DNA of 64,000 nucleotides from Rhizophlyctis rosea. Taxonomy: Eukaryota > Chytridiomycota > Chytridiomycetes > Rhizophlyctidales > Rhizophlyctidaceae. Under the pieces are notes generated by a model that ran no database searches, had not been told where the DNA came from, and was given only the letters and a program-made list of their open reading frames with translations. Below, piece by piece: positions 35,606 to 47,805 of the stretch. The stretch lies in the NCBI GenBank assembly GCA_027596075.1, contig JADGJC010000103.1:56480-120479 (forward strand), written 5' to 3'. Made by a program: the position numbers and the translations under genes. The first letter of the stretch is position 1. Every line of letters begins with the position of its first letter.

Positions 35606-36442
35606 ACGGCGGAGGGATCGTGTGGGGAGGGAAGGGCGTGAGGAGGGGACTCGTACAAGCTGGGGATCTGGCAAGGGGTGGGGTTGGCGGCAAAGCGAAA
35701 TCAGTATACCCGGGATATCAAATATTGCGAATCGCTTCTTGCTTGCTTGTGGAGGGGAGGGAGTCGTAAAATCCAACGAAAACATCAACATCAGACGACG
35801 AGCTTTTTCCTTTTCGGCACTTTGTTGTTTCACCAACGGCCACACCTTGCTTGCTTTCCCTCGCGTCGACTGTTCTTTCTTTACCCTGTTTTTCTTTTTA
35901 TCAAAAAAACCTCGACTAAAAAACGCCTCATCGATATTTTGTCCGTGTTTTCTTTCGCTGTGCTTTCTTTACTACCCAAACCCGACAAAACAACCGAAAT
36001 CCGACCCGTCTTTGCTGTGCATTCCGTCAACATCATCATCATTTCCCTTGCGAATTAGCTATCATCATTTACTGTGTGTGTGCGTGTAGATTGGGGGGAG
36101 CAGGGGAGTCGCAGGTAGCTAGGAGGCTGTGTATAGTCATATGCTTGCGATGCTTTTGTGCTTTGTGCTCTTTTCTTGCATCATTTTCCCGCTTTGCTTT
36201 TTCGCTTCTTTCTTGTACAATACAATATATTTGCAATAGCTGGGCAGCGAGGATGTAGACCTTTTGTATGTCGTCTACTGTTTTGCTGCCATGCTCACAA
36301 CCCATACGCCCCACGCACACAAAGCAGGACCGATTAGTTTCGTGAAATGGGAGATGAATAGATTGTTATTGTCATCAAAAAAGGAAAACAAATAAGACGT
36401 GGGAGCTTGACGGGTGAAGGGGACTGATCTCTCTCAAGGCCA
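35606..36442. other. 3' flank of the RRM gene and intergenic sequence
   Basis: Pyrimidine-rich, with T-runs and a gtgtgtgtgcgtg tract near 36,075. No gene supported. It probably holds a long 3' UTR of the RRM gene and the 3' end of the converging Vps3844-like gene. Confidence 0.45.
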
Positions 36443-38311
36443 TCAATCCGCCTTTGACCGTTTTCCAGCACCGCCCGCGCCGGAACCGCCGTCCCCGTTC
36501 CCGATGCTGGCCAGCAGGGAAATCACGTACCTGAATGGATATTCACCCGGATGTGTTAGCATATCAGACGATCTACTCAACAGCTCCATATCCCAGCCCG
36601 GAAGGAAGTCCAAAGTCCAACGACGCGGAAAATACTTACAACAACACAACAGCCAACACCACCACCGACCACAAGATGATGTGGAATCCCATCGTGACAT
36701 CCTGGTATTGACAAGAGTTCCCCGTCCACTTCACAGGCGCGTACCCATCCACCGGGTTGCCGTCATCGTCCGTCCAGTGTGTCCCGTTGCAGTTGCAAAA
36801 GAAGCAGACGTCGTTCAGGCTAGGAACGCGGGTTGGCGCGCACTCACCGTGCCGCGAGCAGTTGTTGAAGACGCTGACGCATTCGTCGTGTGATTTTGGG
36901 CAAGTGGTGGACTTCGCGCCGGAGGTGGTGGCACGCCGGCGGAGGAGAGGGCGTGGGGAGGTACCGCCGATTGCTGGAATGGTTGGTGGGACGCTAAGGA
37001 TTTCGACGGCGGAGGGTTTGTGGGATGTTGTGAAGGATTTGATTGCCTGATGATAAGTTGATTCATGAGTTTCACAAACTGTTCCCTATGATGATCAACG
37101 GCCAGAAAAAGGGGAAATGAATGGCGGACCTCATCCAGAACTTGACGCATGATAGCTGCGCCATTGATATATTTCTCCGAGCTGGTTCCATATTCTTCCG
37201 CCAAAGTATCGAGTTGGGACAGGTTGATCATAATTGACCGGAAGGCAGACTTGGCATCTGTTGGATGCAAGCTTTGAATCCGCAACGCCTCGAACAGGCT
37301 CGAAATGTATTCGATTTCCACCATGAAAAGTTTGTCCCGCTGAACCTTTGCTTAGTCTGAGATGCCCGAAGTATCACCTAAGATCCCATTCACATACCGC
37401 AACCTTCTCGTCAAAGACCTTGGCGGTGGACCCGAACTTCTCCACGAGATGGTTCTTGACATCGACATAGGCCGTGTTAGCAATCTCCTTTAGAGTGGTT
37501 CGCAAGCTGACGGGAGCTTTTGAGGCCGATATCGCCGCATCCTGCAAATTGCGTTACTAGGAGCTCTCCAGCTTTATTTTATGATTTTTGGGTCATTTAC
37601 TCACACTGGCGCCTAACTTTACTACCGCACAATTTGAGACTGGGTTGTCGCGTTCCTCCGATGTAACATATAGGGTCGCCAACTCGTCATCAAATCTTGC
37701 AGCCGAAAGCTCGGCAAAGTCATACGCCATGTTGGAAATCAAGGAGCTGGACGTCTCTGATGGTTGTCCAATTGTGAATTTTGCGGGGACGGGCACTTCA
37801 TCTGCATATATGATCGCATTCAGATCTTTCCGCAGATGTTTCAACGCGTGCTGGTGCAAGCTAAGCTCAAAAACGCACCCGCATCAAGTCCCCTTGCGAC
37901 CACGAACAAATTTGGCCGTGTTTGCTCCAACACCCCACTAGACACCTAAAGGCTCGATGAGGTGGGTTTTTGGCTTACAGATTTCCACGGCCTCATACCT
38001 TCCGAACAGATTCGTCGTTCAGCACCTCAGCATGGTGGTCTGCGAATTGCAGAGCTGGGGACAGGTGAGAAACACCGAGAGCGTGGGAAATTATAGACGT
38101 GGCTTCATCCCACTGGATGGATCTCAACGTGGTGGTATCAGCCGTGGGGAAGAGGTGTAAAGTCACTCCGCTGGCTGTTGGGCGAGGGTCAGTTGATCCT
38201 ACGGGATGGAACGCCTCAAAGACGTCGACACAAACTCGATGATTCCGCCTGTGCCGCCAAAACTCCGACTGCCAGTACAGCCGCCCCCAACAACTTGCGG
38301 GCCAGGGTCAT
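36443..38311 (-). CDS. Vps3844/DUF3844-like type I membrane protein
   Basis: Start at 38309-38311 (MTLARKLLGAAVLAVGVLAA, a signal peptide). Exons: 37999-38311, about 37850-37950, 37605 to about 37850, 37398-37541, 37130-37345, 36640-37046 and 36443-36530. The lumenal part includes TLHLFPTADTTTLRSIQWDE, ALGVSHLSPALQ and a helical middle (VEIEYISSLFEALRIQ). A cysteine-rich module near the membrane follows: TCPKSHDECVSVFNNCSRHG, ECAP, VCFFCNCNGTHW, NSCQYQDV. Then come a transmembrane helix (FHIILWSVVVLAVVLLYVIS) and a short basic tail ending KRSKAD. This EGF-like cysteine module followed by a C-terminal helix is the arrangement of the fungal DUF3844 (Vps3844) family, implicated in vacuolar sorting. 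The first exon needs a 1-nt frame change near 38,230 to join signal peptide and body. Confidence 0.68.
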
Positions 38312-40060
38312 ATTAGCAATTATGCTGTTCAACAATGCAGAAATTTGGTAGTATGTCACTTGTACAAAGAGCGCGATGTTGAACAGATTACGACGATGGG
38401 GGAAAGCGCTACCCACAGGTGACAGATGACAGGGAACTTGCGGGGGTCATTGTGGCAGGATACAGTCGGATTCAGTGTGATTGCAGTCACTTCTGCTTAC
38501 GCAATGCTGAACTGGCGAGATTCAGGGTTCATTGCATCAGCCATACCACGCCAGGGTCCGACTAATGGTATGATGCCAACCGCCAAGATGCCGAATAAGG
38601 TCCCATTTCAGTACTATTTTTGAACGTGCTGCATGGTGGGCAGAAGGACAGCAATTACTCTTCATTGAAGAAGGAGCAATGATCCTTTTGCAATGCCCCA
38701 TTCCTCCTGCCCACGATCCGCCATAAACTGACATCTAGATTTGACATTTCCAAACTGCATACAGCATTCAGGGGCTACTTCTTTTCGGCACTACAATATC
38801 AAACAACTCAGTCCAGTGAATCTACCAAAGAAGTCGCTTTGAAGTTTTCTGATTAGGTTTTTGGATGAGCTCGGGCTTCCGCCGTGCCTCACTCAAGCAT
38901 TCAAAAGTCCCATTCGCTTTGGCAATTCCTAAGAGTTTGCTCAAAGCTTCACTGCGTTGGTCGCATTTGCGTGCAAAGAGATCATGGTATGGGATGATGC
39001 AAAGCATTGAAACATACGCACTAGCGAGATCGGTGACGATGTACCTCGTCCCTCGGGTCAAAGTTGACCAACATACCCACTGTACTAGCTTATTCGAGAA
39101 ACCCCATCACTCCCTAACTGTTTTGGATGCTCAAAACATGCAAACAGGTCGCCTACTTCTCAGGCCTTGATACTTGTTGATGCTGTCCCATAAAGTCGCG
39201 AAGTCCGTGGCCTGACAGAGCAACTCCGCGAATTGACGATTTGAATATCATGGCACTTGTCACTCTTCGTTTTAGGTCTTCCTCCCTGATGTCTCATCAT
39301 AATAGCATTATGTGAATTACCATTGCACTCGGTGGGGTTATCACGGACGATACTACAAGTAATGACAACAAGGACCCGCGATTACCAGAGAATCCCCCCC
39401 GATATCAGTTATTGCCGACAGTGAAGTCAGTGAACAGCGAGTAATGCCAGCCACACACTGTGCAGTGCCACCATTGCGAAGAGTCGCCTCGTGGGATGTG
39501 CAAGCCCCAAATTGGGTGAAATTGGGCTCCTCCGAAATGGGTAGTAGGTACCACCAACCAACGCATGTGTCACTCTATTGGTTACACATTTCATTGGCAG
39601 TGCCGCAGCTCCCAAGCGATGAAGGTTTCAACCTTTGTAATGCTCGCCCCCTCCTCAACCAACGTTGCACGAATGCCTTTCTCACATTCACAGAACACGT
39701 TCCACTCTCAAGTGGACCATATATATCGGCAGAGGTTACTTGGTTAGCATTGGTTTTCTGCCTATGACGTATACTCGTGTGGGGCTAGACTAGTCCTATG
39801 TTTATTTGTCGGCGTTGGTTTTCACGTTGTCCCAGATCCCTTCGCTGCCCAGCATATTCTCAGACCTGCATAGAGTGAAACCCTCGCGACAACCACTTTT
39901 CACATAGTCACAAAATTTGTTTCCCACGTTTTCGGCCTCATTTTCCATCATCTATTGCTATTGTTTTTGCTGTGTTCCTCAAGTTGCTTGTAGGTTTGCC
40001 ACCAGTAGTTGTACTTTGTGAGGACTCCCAGCTAAATCAGCAAGTAGACTTTACCATTAC
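38312..40060. other. Intergenic stretch, 1.7 kb, no gene supported
   Basis: Short open frames exist on both strands (38,426-38,623 plus; 38,822-39,061 minus, which lacks an ATG; 39,427-39,615 minus). None shows a domain or a credible splice structure. The right end contains the promoter and leader of the NIPA-type gene. Confidence 0.45.
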
Positions 40061-42995
40061 ATGATGATTTCTCGCACCTTCGTTCTGCTGCTCCTCCTAA
40101 TAGCCTGCAGCCACGTATATGCGCAATCGGGACCACCCGCTTTTACTGGTACATGTGCCCATGATGATGATTGTTTATTCTGGAATCGTCGGTACATCAA
40201 GGGATGGGGAAACGGGAATAACCTTGTCCCCGCTGGATATCTGTGTGTAAACAGCCAGTGCGCATATACAGTAGGAGCAAGTGCGTGTTTTGAACCGTCT
40301 AGTTCTACGAGGGAGCGTTATTCGCTGACCGACATATCTATAGCCCAGCCATGCCTGCAATCATCACAATGCGCCCAATATCATTACATCAATCGAGCCA
40401 TTCAACAAAACCAGACATTGTCCAACTTCGTTCCAGCCGATCAAGTAGGAAACGTCAATACCATGCTAGCCAATATGTGCACAGCAAGCGCTTGCACCAT
40501 TGCCAGTACCTGCGATTCCAGCTCCGACCCCCTTTTCGAGAGTGGGTCGCAGGTGCACATCCCCGAAATACAGAGTAATCTCACGTGTTGTCAGGGCGCA
40601 CCCGCAAGCTGGACTTGCGCTCAACTCGGCAACTTCCTCGACACCTGCACGGCTGACGCGGCGTGCCATCCCAACCCTGATGGTGTTACGAACAACCAAA
40701 TTTGCGTTCCATTGGATCAGAAGCAAAATCAATGGATCGGAGTGGTCATTACGTTGTTAGGCGCAGCGACATTGAACATCGGCTTGAACCTACAGAAGCT
40801 TGCACTGCGGAAACGGCATGAGAAGAAGAAGCTGCAACTTCGAGAGCATATTGCGAATCGGCTGAATGCGTTCAGGATGTCTCTTGCCACCCTATCCAGG
40901 CGGCCGTCCAGTCCACCGAAAGCCGATATTAGCAATGATCAGGCCGTAGAAATGACGCAGATACCTGAGGACCAGATTGTGCGAATCGATGACTTGCCGA
41001 CACAGCGGGATCCGGTTGTAGTAAGGCATTCCAGTGGGGATCATAGTCAACAATCGGCTCGTCCATCGCAGGATCTGCGCATTGAGACGAGTGTCATGGA
41101 TCGTGCAAGCGGGGATCAAAGAAGGGAGACTGACACGCCGGACTCGGTGCCCGCATCGCCCGCTGAAGTTGAATTTCAAAAGGACTTGAATCTGAAAAGT
41201 CTATTGAAAAATCCAGTGAGTGGAGAACTCTGGACAGCATTTTCATGCTGGTACTGAATGCATTCAACTGTTCAAAATCGATTAGATTTGGATCTTAGGT
41301 ATGATCGTTTTCATCCTCGGTAACCTATTCAACTTTGTCGCGTTGCAATTCGCCGCCCAATCCCTCGTCGCACCTCTCGGCTCCATCTCCCTCGTCGTCA
41401 ATGTCATCCTAGCCCCACTCATCAACCATGAGCGGTGGACTTGGAAGGACGTAGTAGGCGTCGCTCTCATCGTAGCCGGATCTAGCATGACGGTGGCATT
41501 CGCAGGCGTCAACACCCACGACTATAAACTTTGCGTTCTCCTAGCGCTCTTCCGACGCACACAAACCATCGTGTTCCTGACCGTCACGTGCGCCCTCATC
41601 GTTACGCTGTATATCTCCATCAACACAATCGAGCGAAACATTGATTTTGATGAAAACAGTTTGGCGAATAGTGGTGTAGCGACGGGACGGAGGAGTGGGG
41701 AGACGAGGAGGACGAGTACGAGTAAGAGGTTGAGTTCTTGGAGTGATAAGGCTGGTGGGGTGTTGAGTAGATTGAAGGACGGAGTGATTCCTGGGCGGAT
41801 TAGTGTGGTTGCTGCGGAGAAGGAGGGAGAGGAGGGTGATGGTAGACGGGAGGAGGACTCGGACGGTGTGCGGCATGCGAATTTGGACGCTACAACGGGG
41901 GAATTGAATTTCGCTGAGTCAGATGTTCCAGCCATTGTTGTGAGCAAGCCGGACGTGGAGGACCCTGAAGATCACCGCCTGGGTTCGGAAAACGGGGACG
42001 GGACATTCGTCGGGAGCACATCGGACGTGCATACCATTGCGATGAGCGATTCGCCCTTGGTCGGCGGTATGCAGGTACACCCCACTACGTCGGAAGATAC
42101 CATCAACGCAGAACCTAAATATGAATTGGAGAATATGGATCCGCGGTTGAGTTCGGCGGCGGGACGGTCTTCGTATGAGACGGTGGATGGGGAGAGGCGG
42201 CGGAAGAACAAGAAGAGGGAGTGCTTTGGGTGGTGGAGACGGTTTAAGCAACGGAACGCGTTTATGAGGTGGTTGGGAACGGTTAGCATTTGGCCAAAGT
42301 TCAAGAAGAAGATCCCGTTGCAGAGTGTACCTGTGAGATTTTACTTGCCGTTTGCGTACGCGTCGCTTGGGGTAAGTTGATGAGATTGATACTTGTGACA
42401 GTCGGACTATTTGGCTTCCGCTTAAGGGATGGAGAACGTCGCGCTGATGTTCGCCTTTCAACCTCCTTGCTCATTGTAGGGTCTAATGGCCACCATCACG
42501 GTACTGTGTGCGAAAGCGACCATCCACTTGCTGAGCACATCACTATTTGAGGGCGACAATCAATATAATAACGGTTTCGCATGGCTCATCACCGGAGTGA
42601 CTGTCCTAACGGCGTTCAATCAGGTGTACTGGATCAAGCAAGTATCTAACCCTGATTTCATTATCGTTTTCGGAAGTTGTAGTTGCGCCAAACACGTCCA
42701 CTAATATCTTGGTCTCACTCATAACAGCATGGGTCTCCAACGCTACGACGCCCTCCTCCAAATTCCTGTCTTCTACACCGTGTGGACACTTTTTGACGTC
42801 ATTGGCGGGGGCGTGTATTTTGATGAGTTTAAGGGCTTTACGTCAAAACAGTACGGGCTGTTTATATTTGCGGTCGCGGTGATCTTTGTGGGTGTTGGGA
42901 TATTGGCGGGTCGGTTGAAGAGGTTGGAGGATTCGGGGAAGGAGCCGCCTAAGATTGGGAATGGAATCTGGACGGAAGGGGGGTTGGAACGATGA
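40061..42995 (+). CDS. NIPA-type magnesium transporter with cysteine-rich ectodomain
   Basis: Exons 40061-41215, 41286-42371, 42480-42641 and 42728-42995, about 890 residues. The last splice phase is not fully resolved. After a signal peptide (MMISRTFVLLLLLIACSHVY) comes a region of about 210 residues with some 18 cysteines (GTCAHDDDCLFW, QPCLQSSQCAQY, CTASACTIASTC, NLTCCQG). The NIPA core follows: GATLNIGLNLQKLALRK, a long charged loop, IWILGMIVFILGNLFNFVAL, AAQSLVAPLGSISLVVNVIL, VVGVALIVAGSSMTVAFA, a second long cytosolic loop, FAYASLGGLMATITVLCAKA, FNQVYWIKQ and GLQRYDALLQIPVFYTVWTL with IGGGVYFDEF. NIPA proteins carry Mg2+ and related divalent cations, and the core here is complete in order. 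The ectodomain is an unusual addition. Confidence 0.85.
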
Positions 42996-44493
42996 TTGGG
43001 TTGGAGATGAGGGATGATGGTGTTGGTGTATATGAAAGAATTGTACAGATCCTATGTGTATGTTAATTATTATGTATATTCTGTGTTTTTGAAGACTGTT
43101 TCTGCGCTATTTTGGGTGAGGTTGAGGCCAATGCAAGTAAAGTTGATTGCTGTCATAATTCCTTCCAATCGGTGACTTTCCCTTTGCGATGAATACCACT
43201 CCAGCACCACAAAACCACACCCCAATTGAAACGACAGATGATAGGACGCTTACGTATATGTACGAGGCACATTAGTGTCAACTGTGCAATCTGGTGAATG
43301 ATATGTTCGATGATGCATTCGTCAGCAAGGCACAAGGAATCAAATTGAGCAAGTGGACAACACTCACCAGTGCTTGTGAATAACCTTGCCTTACAGACCT
43401 AGCCGGAGGGGGTTTCGGAGAAAGGTCCATTGGTGCAGAGGTTTCGATCACACCCTTCTAACAACCCTTTGTCCCCCAAAAAGATGGGGGAAGTTGTCAG
43501 TCCGTCTCCAAAAAGGAGAACCAGGAACATGGGAGCTCCCCGGAGTAGTTATACCCAAGGTCACAAGGGGTTACGCTCAACTTTCCAAACTCGTACTTTG
43601 CCCTTGCTCCAACCGGCGGGATGGTTAGGGACCTACCTGTTCCACACGACTGTGCAATGTGCGGAGTGCGTTGTTGGCGTTGTTGTCGGCCTGCGCAATG
43701 CACTGGATTAGTTCCAAGCTTACCGAGACAAGTCGAACAGCAAATGCCAAAACCTACCCACAAAAAAGAATGATACCGGCTCACACGGACCCAGTTCGTG
43801 ATCAGCACACGACCCCCTTGCCATCGCAAACGCCGACACGCAGAGAACACAGACTTTCCCCGCAGGAAATGACCCGCCGTCTCCGAAGATCGGGCCAGTT
43901 CTATCTGTATCGCCAGTCTGCTCGAGCAGGTACCGGCCAGGCTCCGCGCAATCGGCATACTTCAGGGTTCAGGTTTAAGACGCCGCCAGTGTGTGCGAAG
44001 TGTAGCCCGCATCCTACGTTTCGTAACGTAGGTATCAGGCTCCACTAGCCGCTCAAACGTTGAGCTCTTTTGGCGCGGGGGGGATCCGACCGGCCTCGGG
44101 GTTGATTGAAGAGCGGGCGGGGAGAAATAACCACAGAACGTTGAACTGATTTGAATTTTGTTAGCCTTGGTCCTTGCCACCTTGATACCCTTGGTAGCCT
44201 TGGTTTGTGGGATTTGCGTCCACACGTGCCAGTGATTGCTGAGTCATCAGCAATTTGAAGCGCATTTTCGTTCTGTGGCTTGTCATACAGACCGACAAAT
44301 TGCCGATGAGTCGCATAGTGGACCGAAGGCCATTTTTAGCAGCACCGAGAAGCTTTTCCGCCTTTCCTCACACCACCCAACGATCTAACGTTTCCGAAAC
44401 CTTAGCTTTTTGCCCTTCTCCCACCGACAGCTAACCTCACGCCCTATCTCTCCGTCTCGTCCAACCTTTATTATACAATATCCCAATAAACAA
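42996..44493. other. Intergenic stretch, 1.5 kb, with a hairpin
   Basis: No gene recognised. Open frames at 43,386-44,048 on both strands have no domain content. The right end (from about 44,340) is the pyrimidine-rich leader of TIM23. A perfect hairpin is listed separately. Confidence 0.4.
44013..44032. repeat. Perfect 8-bp hairpin
   Basis: CCTACGTT (44013-44020), loop TCGT, AACGTAGG (44025-44032). It sits in the interval between the NIPA-type gene and TIM23. Its function is unknown. Confidence 0.55.
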
Positions 44494-45508
44494 AATGTTC
44501 AAATCGTCTTGGTTCGGGCTCGGCGGCAGCCAACCTGCCGACTCTTCCTCAGCCTCCTCCAGCACAGCACCCACAGACTCTACGTCCATACCAACCTCCC
44601 CACTCGCTGAATCAACCACCTCCACCCCTCTTTCAAGCTCGTCAATCTCCTCCCCAGTGACTGTGGACTCCCTACTAGCTGATCTAAACAGCGCCGACAC
44701 CCAAAAGCTCAACCCTCAACAATTCGACGACGTTGAGCTTCTCTATATCATCGACAACCCGCTCGGTCTCCAAAACCAACATAGGCCCACGGGAACATTC
44801 GGACCATTGCCTATGCGGACGGGCTTCGATAAGTTGCTGTATGGGTGTGGGACGGCGTATCTGGGGGGTAAGAGTTTCTGATTTTTTGGATTCCCTCGGT
44901 GCGCTTTGTGGGGAGCTATTGTTCACGGATTGTTGAGCTCACGCAAAATGCTTGTCTCATACAGGTTTGATCACGGGTGGCGCATATGGTTTCATTCGAG
45001 GTCTTCAAACGGCACAGGTGCCAGCTTTCAAAGTCAGAATGAACAGTGTTCTCAATCAAATGACTCGTTATGGACCACGGTCTGCTAACACCATGGGTAT
45101 CCTATGTAAGTTGAACGCCATTGCTGCTACACGCACGCGCACCGTGAGGCATGAGCGCTGACAATCATTGTGTTCTTAACTACAGCCATGAGTTGGGCAA
45201 CATTAGACAATGGGTTGGAATGGTACCGGGGCAAGGCGGATTACGGAAATCACGTTGGGGCAGCCTTCTTGTCCGGACTTATCTTCAAATCAACAGGTTA
45301 ATGCGCTGCTTGCAATTGAAACACTGGAACATCGTTTTGTGTAACTGATGCGGTTTTCTATCTCAATTCAACAGCTGGACTACGACCTGCTGTTTTCACC
45401 GGCGTCCTTCTCTCGAGCGTGGTCGGAGCGTACGGACTATGGGAAAAGGTTTCAGCCGAAGGGATCCAGCTGCCATCTTTCAACAAGAAGGAACCCGTCG
45501 CGGCGTGA
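44494..45508 (+). CDS. TIM23: Mitochondrial import inner membrane translocase subunit TIM23
   Basis: Channel-forming core of the presequence translocase of the inner membrane. Four exons: 44494-44867, 44965-45105, 45186-45296 and 45375-45508, about 250 residues. The first 110 residues are a serine/threonine-rich intermembrane-space region with the receptor helix VTVDSLLADLNSAD and the conserved FDDVELLYIIDNP. Four Tim17/22/23-type helices with glycine motifs follow: YGCGTAYLGGLITGGAYGF, a basic loop with FKVRMNSVLNQMTRYGPRSA, MGILSMSWATLDNGLEWYRG, GNHVGAAFLSGLIFKSTAGL and a last GVLLSSVVGAYGLW. The R-N-S-V-L-N and GLRP motifs are diagnostic of the family. Confidence 0.95.
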
Positions 45509-45854
45509 GCTGAAGTAGCCCCCCGCTCTCTTCACTTTCCAACCACCTCCATCCAAAATCACTTTATTCTCGCCATCACCTCCTCCAATTTTCCTGAAAT
45601 AGTCTAATTTCGAGGGAGAACATGCACATAAACCAATTGTACCATTTATTTACAATACTGTAGGCTAAGTTATAGGCTGTTGTCGGATTTTCGATTTCCT
45701 CTTGTTGTTGGAAAATTCAAAAAATAAGAATAAAGCCGGCTTTATTTGGCGTTGTGTGGTGTATAGAATCATCTAGACCGTTTGTCTCACATACATCAAC
45801 CGCTCGAATGTGTGCCAGTCTTCCTCCGTGGGGTATACGAAATAACGTGTGTTT

Positions 45855-47301
45855 TCACGGCTGCGAAGGCGATGGCGTTGTTGGCGACGGAGTGATTTGG
45901 GCTTCTTCGAAAGGAAGCAAACTCCCAAAGGGCAGGTGCTGCACGACGGGGAACTTGAGGAGGACTTCGGCTATATACATCTTTAGCATTCCGGTGTTTA
46001 CTTTGGACCATGCGGGTACGCCAGAGATATCAAACAGCATTGGGGAATGTTCGTAAAAAGGTCCTTGTTTGACCTATTTGAAGATAAAATCAGCTTGATC
46101 GAGTTGCGTCAGGCAATACCTTTCAGGATGAAACATTTTCCTTCTACCTCGCTAATGAACTTGATGCATCCCAAATAAAGGTATTCCTTCGCAAAGTGAC
46201 TGACCACGTCTTGTTGCATGATGGTTTTGGGTTTGATTTGCGGATGATCTGCAGCGTTGTCTCGGTCATGAGTTCCACCATTCCACTCGCCAATTGTGCC
46301 TAGCGCTTGTCAATGTCTTACCCAGAAGCTGTGCACTCCCCCAGTAGTATGGCAAGAATTGATGATCGTCCAATCCCCATACCCCATGACTTCCGGCCGG
46401 TTCTAACACGTATACTCTCTGCAATTTCCGCACTACTTCGAGGTATCTATCATATTTTGTACGGATTGCATTAGCACCTGGTTCAAAATTCGTGGGCGCA
46501 AAACATTCGCCACATGGAACATGTTTGGCATACCTACCTCGCAAAAACCCGCGTAACAATCGCCTGATAGTCTCGTTCCGTGATAATCTCCAACAAGTCT
46601 AAACAACAAAGTAATGCCACGAAAGAGAGCTCATGCCCACTTCCATAATCGATGCGTGTGCCATGGCCGAATGCACCGGTCAGGTACGGGATCAGTTCTG
46701 GTTTGAGGTTTTGGCGATGGGATGGAAGGATGGGTGTTAAAAGTGAATCTGCGTTCTTTTGTTTATTAGGTTGCGGCTCTTCTGGCCAAATAAGGTTTGA
46801 GAGGCTTGACGGTAAAAGTCTGTTACCTCTTCAAGGCGTTGGACCCATACACGGAATGCTTTGTTGCCGAAACGCTGTGGTGACTCGAAGGGTGGTATTT
46901 CGTCGATCCATGCATTTAGCTTATCTAAGAGTGCCAATAGGTTCTTTGTTGTCTGTTTCAGTAGGGCAATAAGTTCTTGGTTCAAATTAAGAAGGTTGTT
47001 AGACTTGCACCTCAGAAACATGACAATCCGCGCTATTCTTCTTGTTCTTCACGGCCTCGTTCAGAACCTGTATGAACTCCAAATATCTTATAAACGCCTC
47101 GGAGTTACTCCAAAAGTTTTTGGAGGGTTCGTCGTTGATGCGTTTGATGGGTATTATGGGTGTGTGAGTATCAGGAATATGGATGGTTTTGCGGTGACCG
47201 GTGAACTTTGGAACGGAGATCGGACTAGGTGCTTGTCCAGGCGGTCGGGGCGCAGTACCTGGCGGGGGCATGGTTGGAAGAAGCGAGTTGGGGTTGAACA
47301 T
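45855..47301 (-). CDS. PTPA: Serine/threonine phosphatase 2A activator (PTPA, peptidyl-prolyl isomerase)
   Basis: Six exons: about 46998-47301, 46827-46952, 46538-46755, 46322-46446, 46148-46248 and 45855-46073, about 365 residues. PTPA helps load catalytic metals into PP2A. Diagnostic blocks in order: [128 protein letters not shown] and [20 protein letters not shown] followed by [14 protein letters not shown]. The GxGTRIDYGxGHE and [12 protein letters not shown] motifs contact ATP and PP2A in known structures. The start is 505 bases from the divergent BRAP2-like gene. Confidence 0.95.
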
Positions 47302-47805
47302 TGAATAGTCGCAATATTGGTTGAAGTGATTTGGGGTGTTGTAGATTGTTGTGCGATGAGTGGGAGCGCGAGCGGGGAGTGAAAAGGGTTAAACGGGGCA
47401 GTGCATCGCATTGCAATTGCATTGTCATGAGAGAACAGTGACCGCGCCTCCTCAAAGCACCAATGAAATCAAGTAAAATCGGTCACGCCACAACCACTCG
47501 CGGAAGCTGCGCACTTGATGGCCCTGGTCAATGCTCTTCCCCCCCCTAGCATCCGAGCAAGCTCTAGCATGAGATCTTCCCACACTTCAGCTACACACCT
47601 GCTTTGAGCTTGCATACTAAGTTTTTAATCGGCCGTAAGTTTGTATCCCATTTTGGGGAACAAAACCGTGTATGCAAGTGGGTGGATATTGTCTTGCTTG
47701 AAGGTGGGGCACCAATCCACTCCTTTTGAGCGCAGCAGATGCACTCATTCCTGAACTCCAATCACCTGCAGGGTTCCACTGCGCTTTCACAAAATCCGTA
47801 ACTCA
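47302..47805. promoter_or_regulatory. Shared divergent promoter region, PTPA / BRAP2-like gene
   Basis: The 504 bases between two start codons on opposite strands must contain both promoters. I see no strong TATA box. A 'cccccccct' pyrimidine tract lies near 47,540. Confidence 0.5.

Noticed and set aside
38822..39061. 79-codon minus-strand open frame (ends KPNQKTSKRLLW)
   Set aside because: No ATG start, no credible upstream exon, no family.
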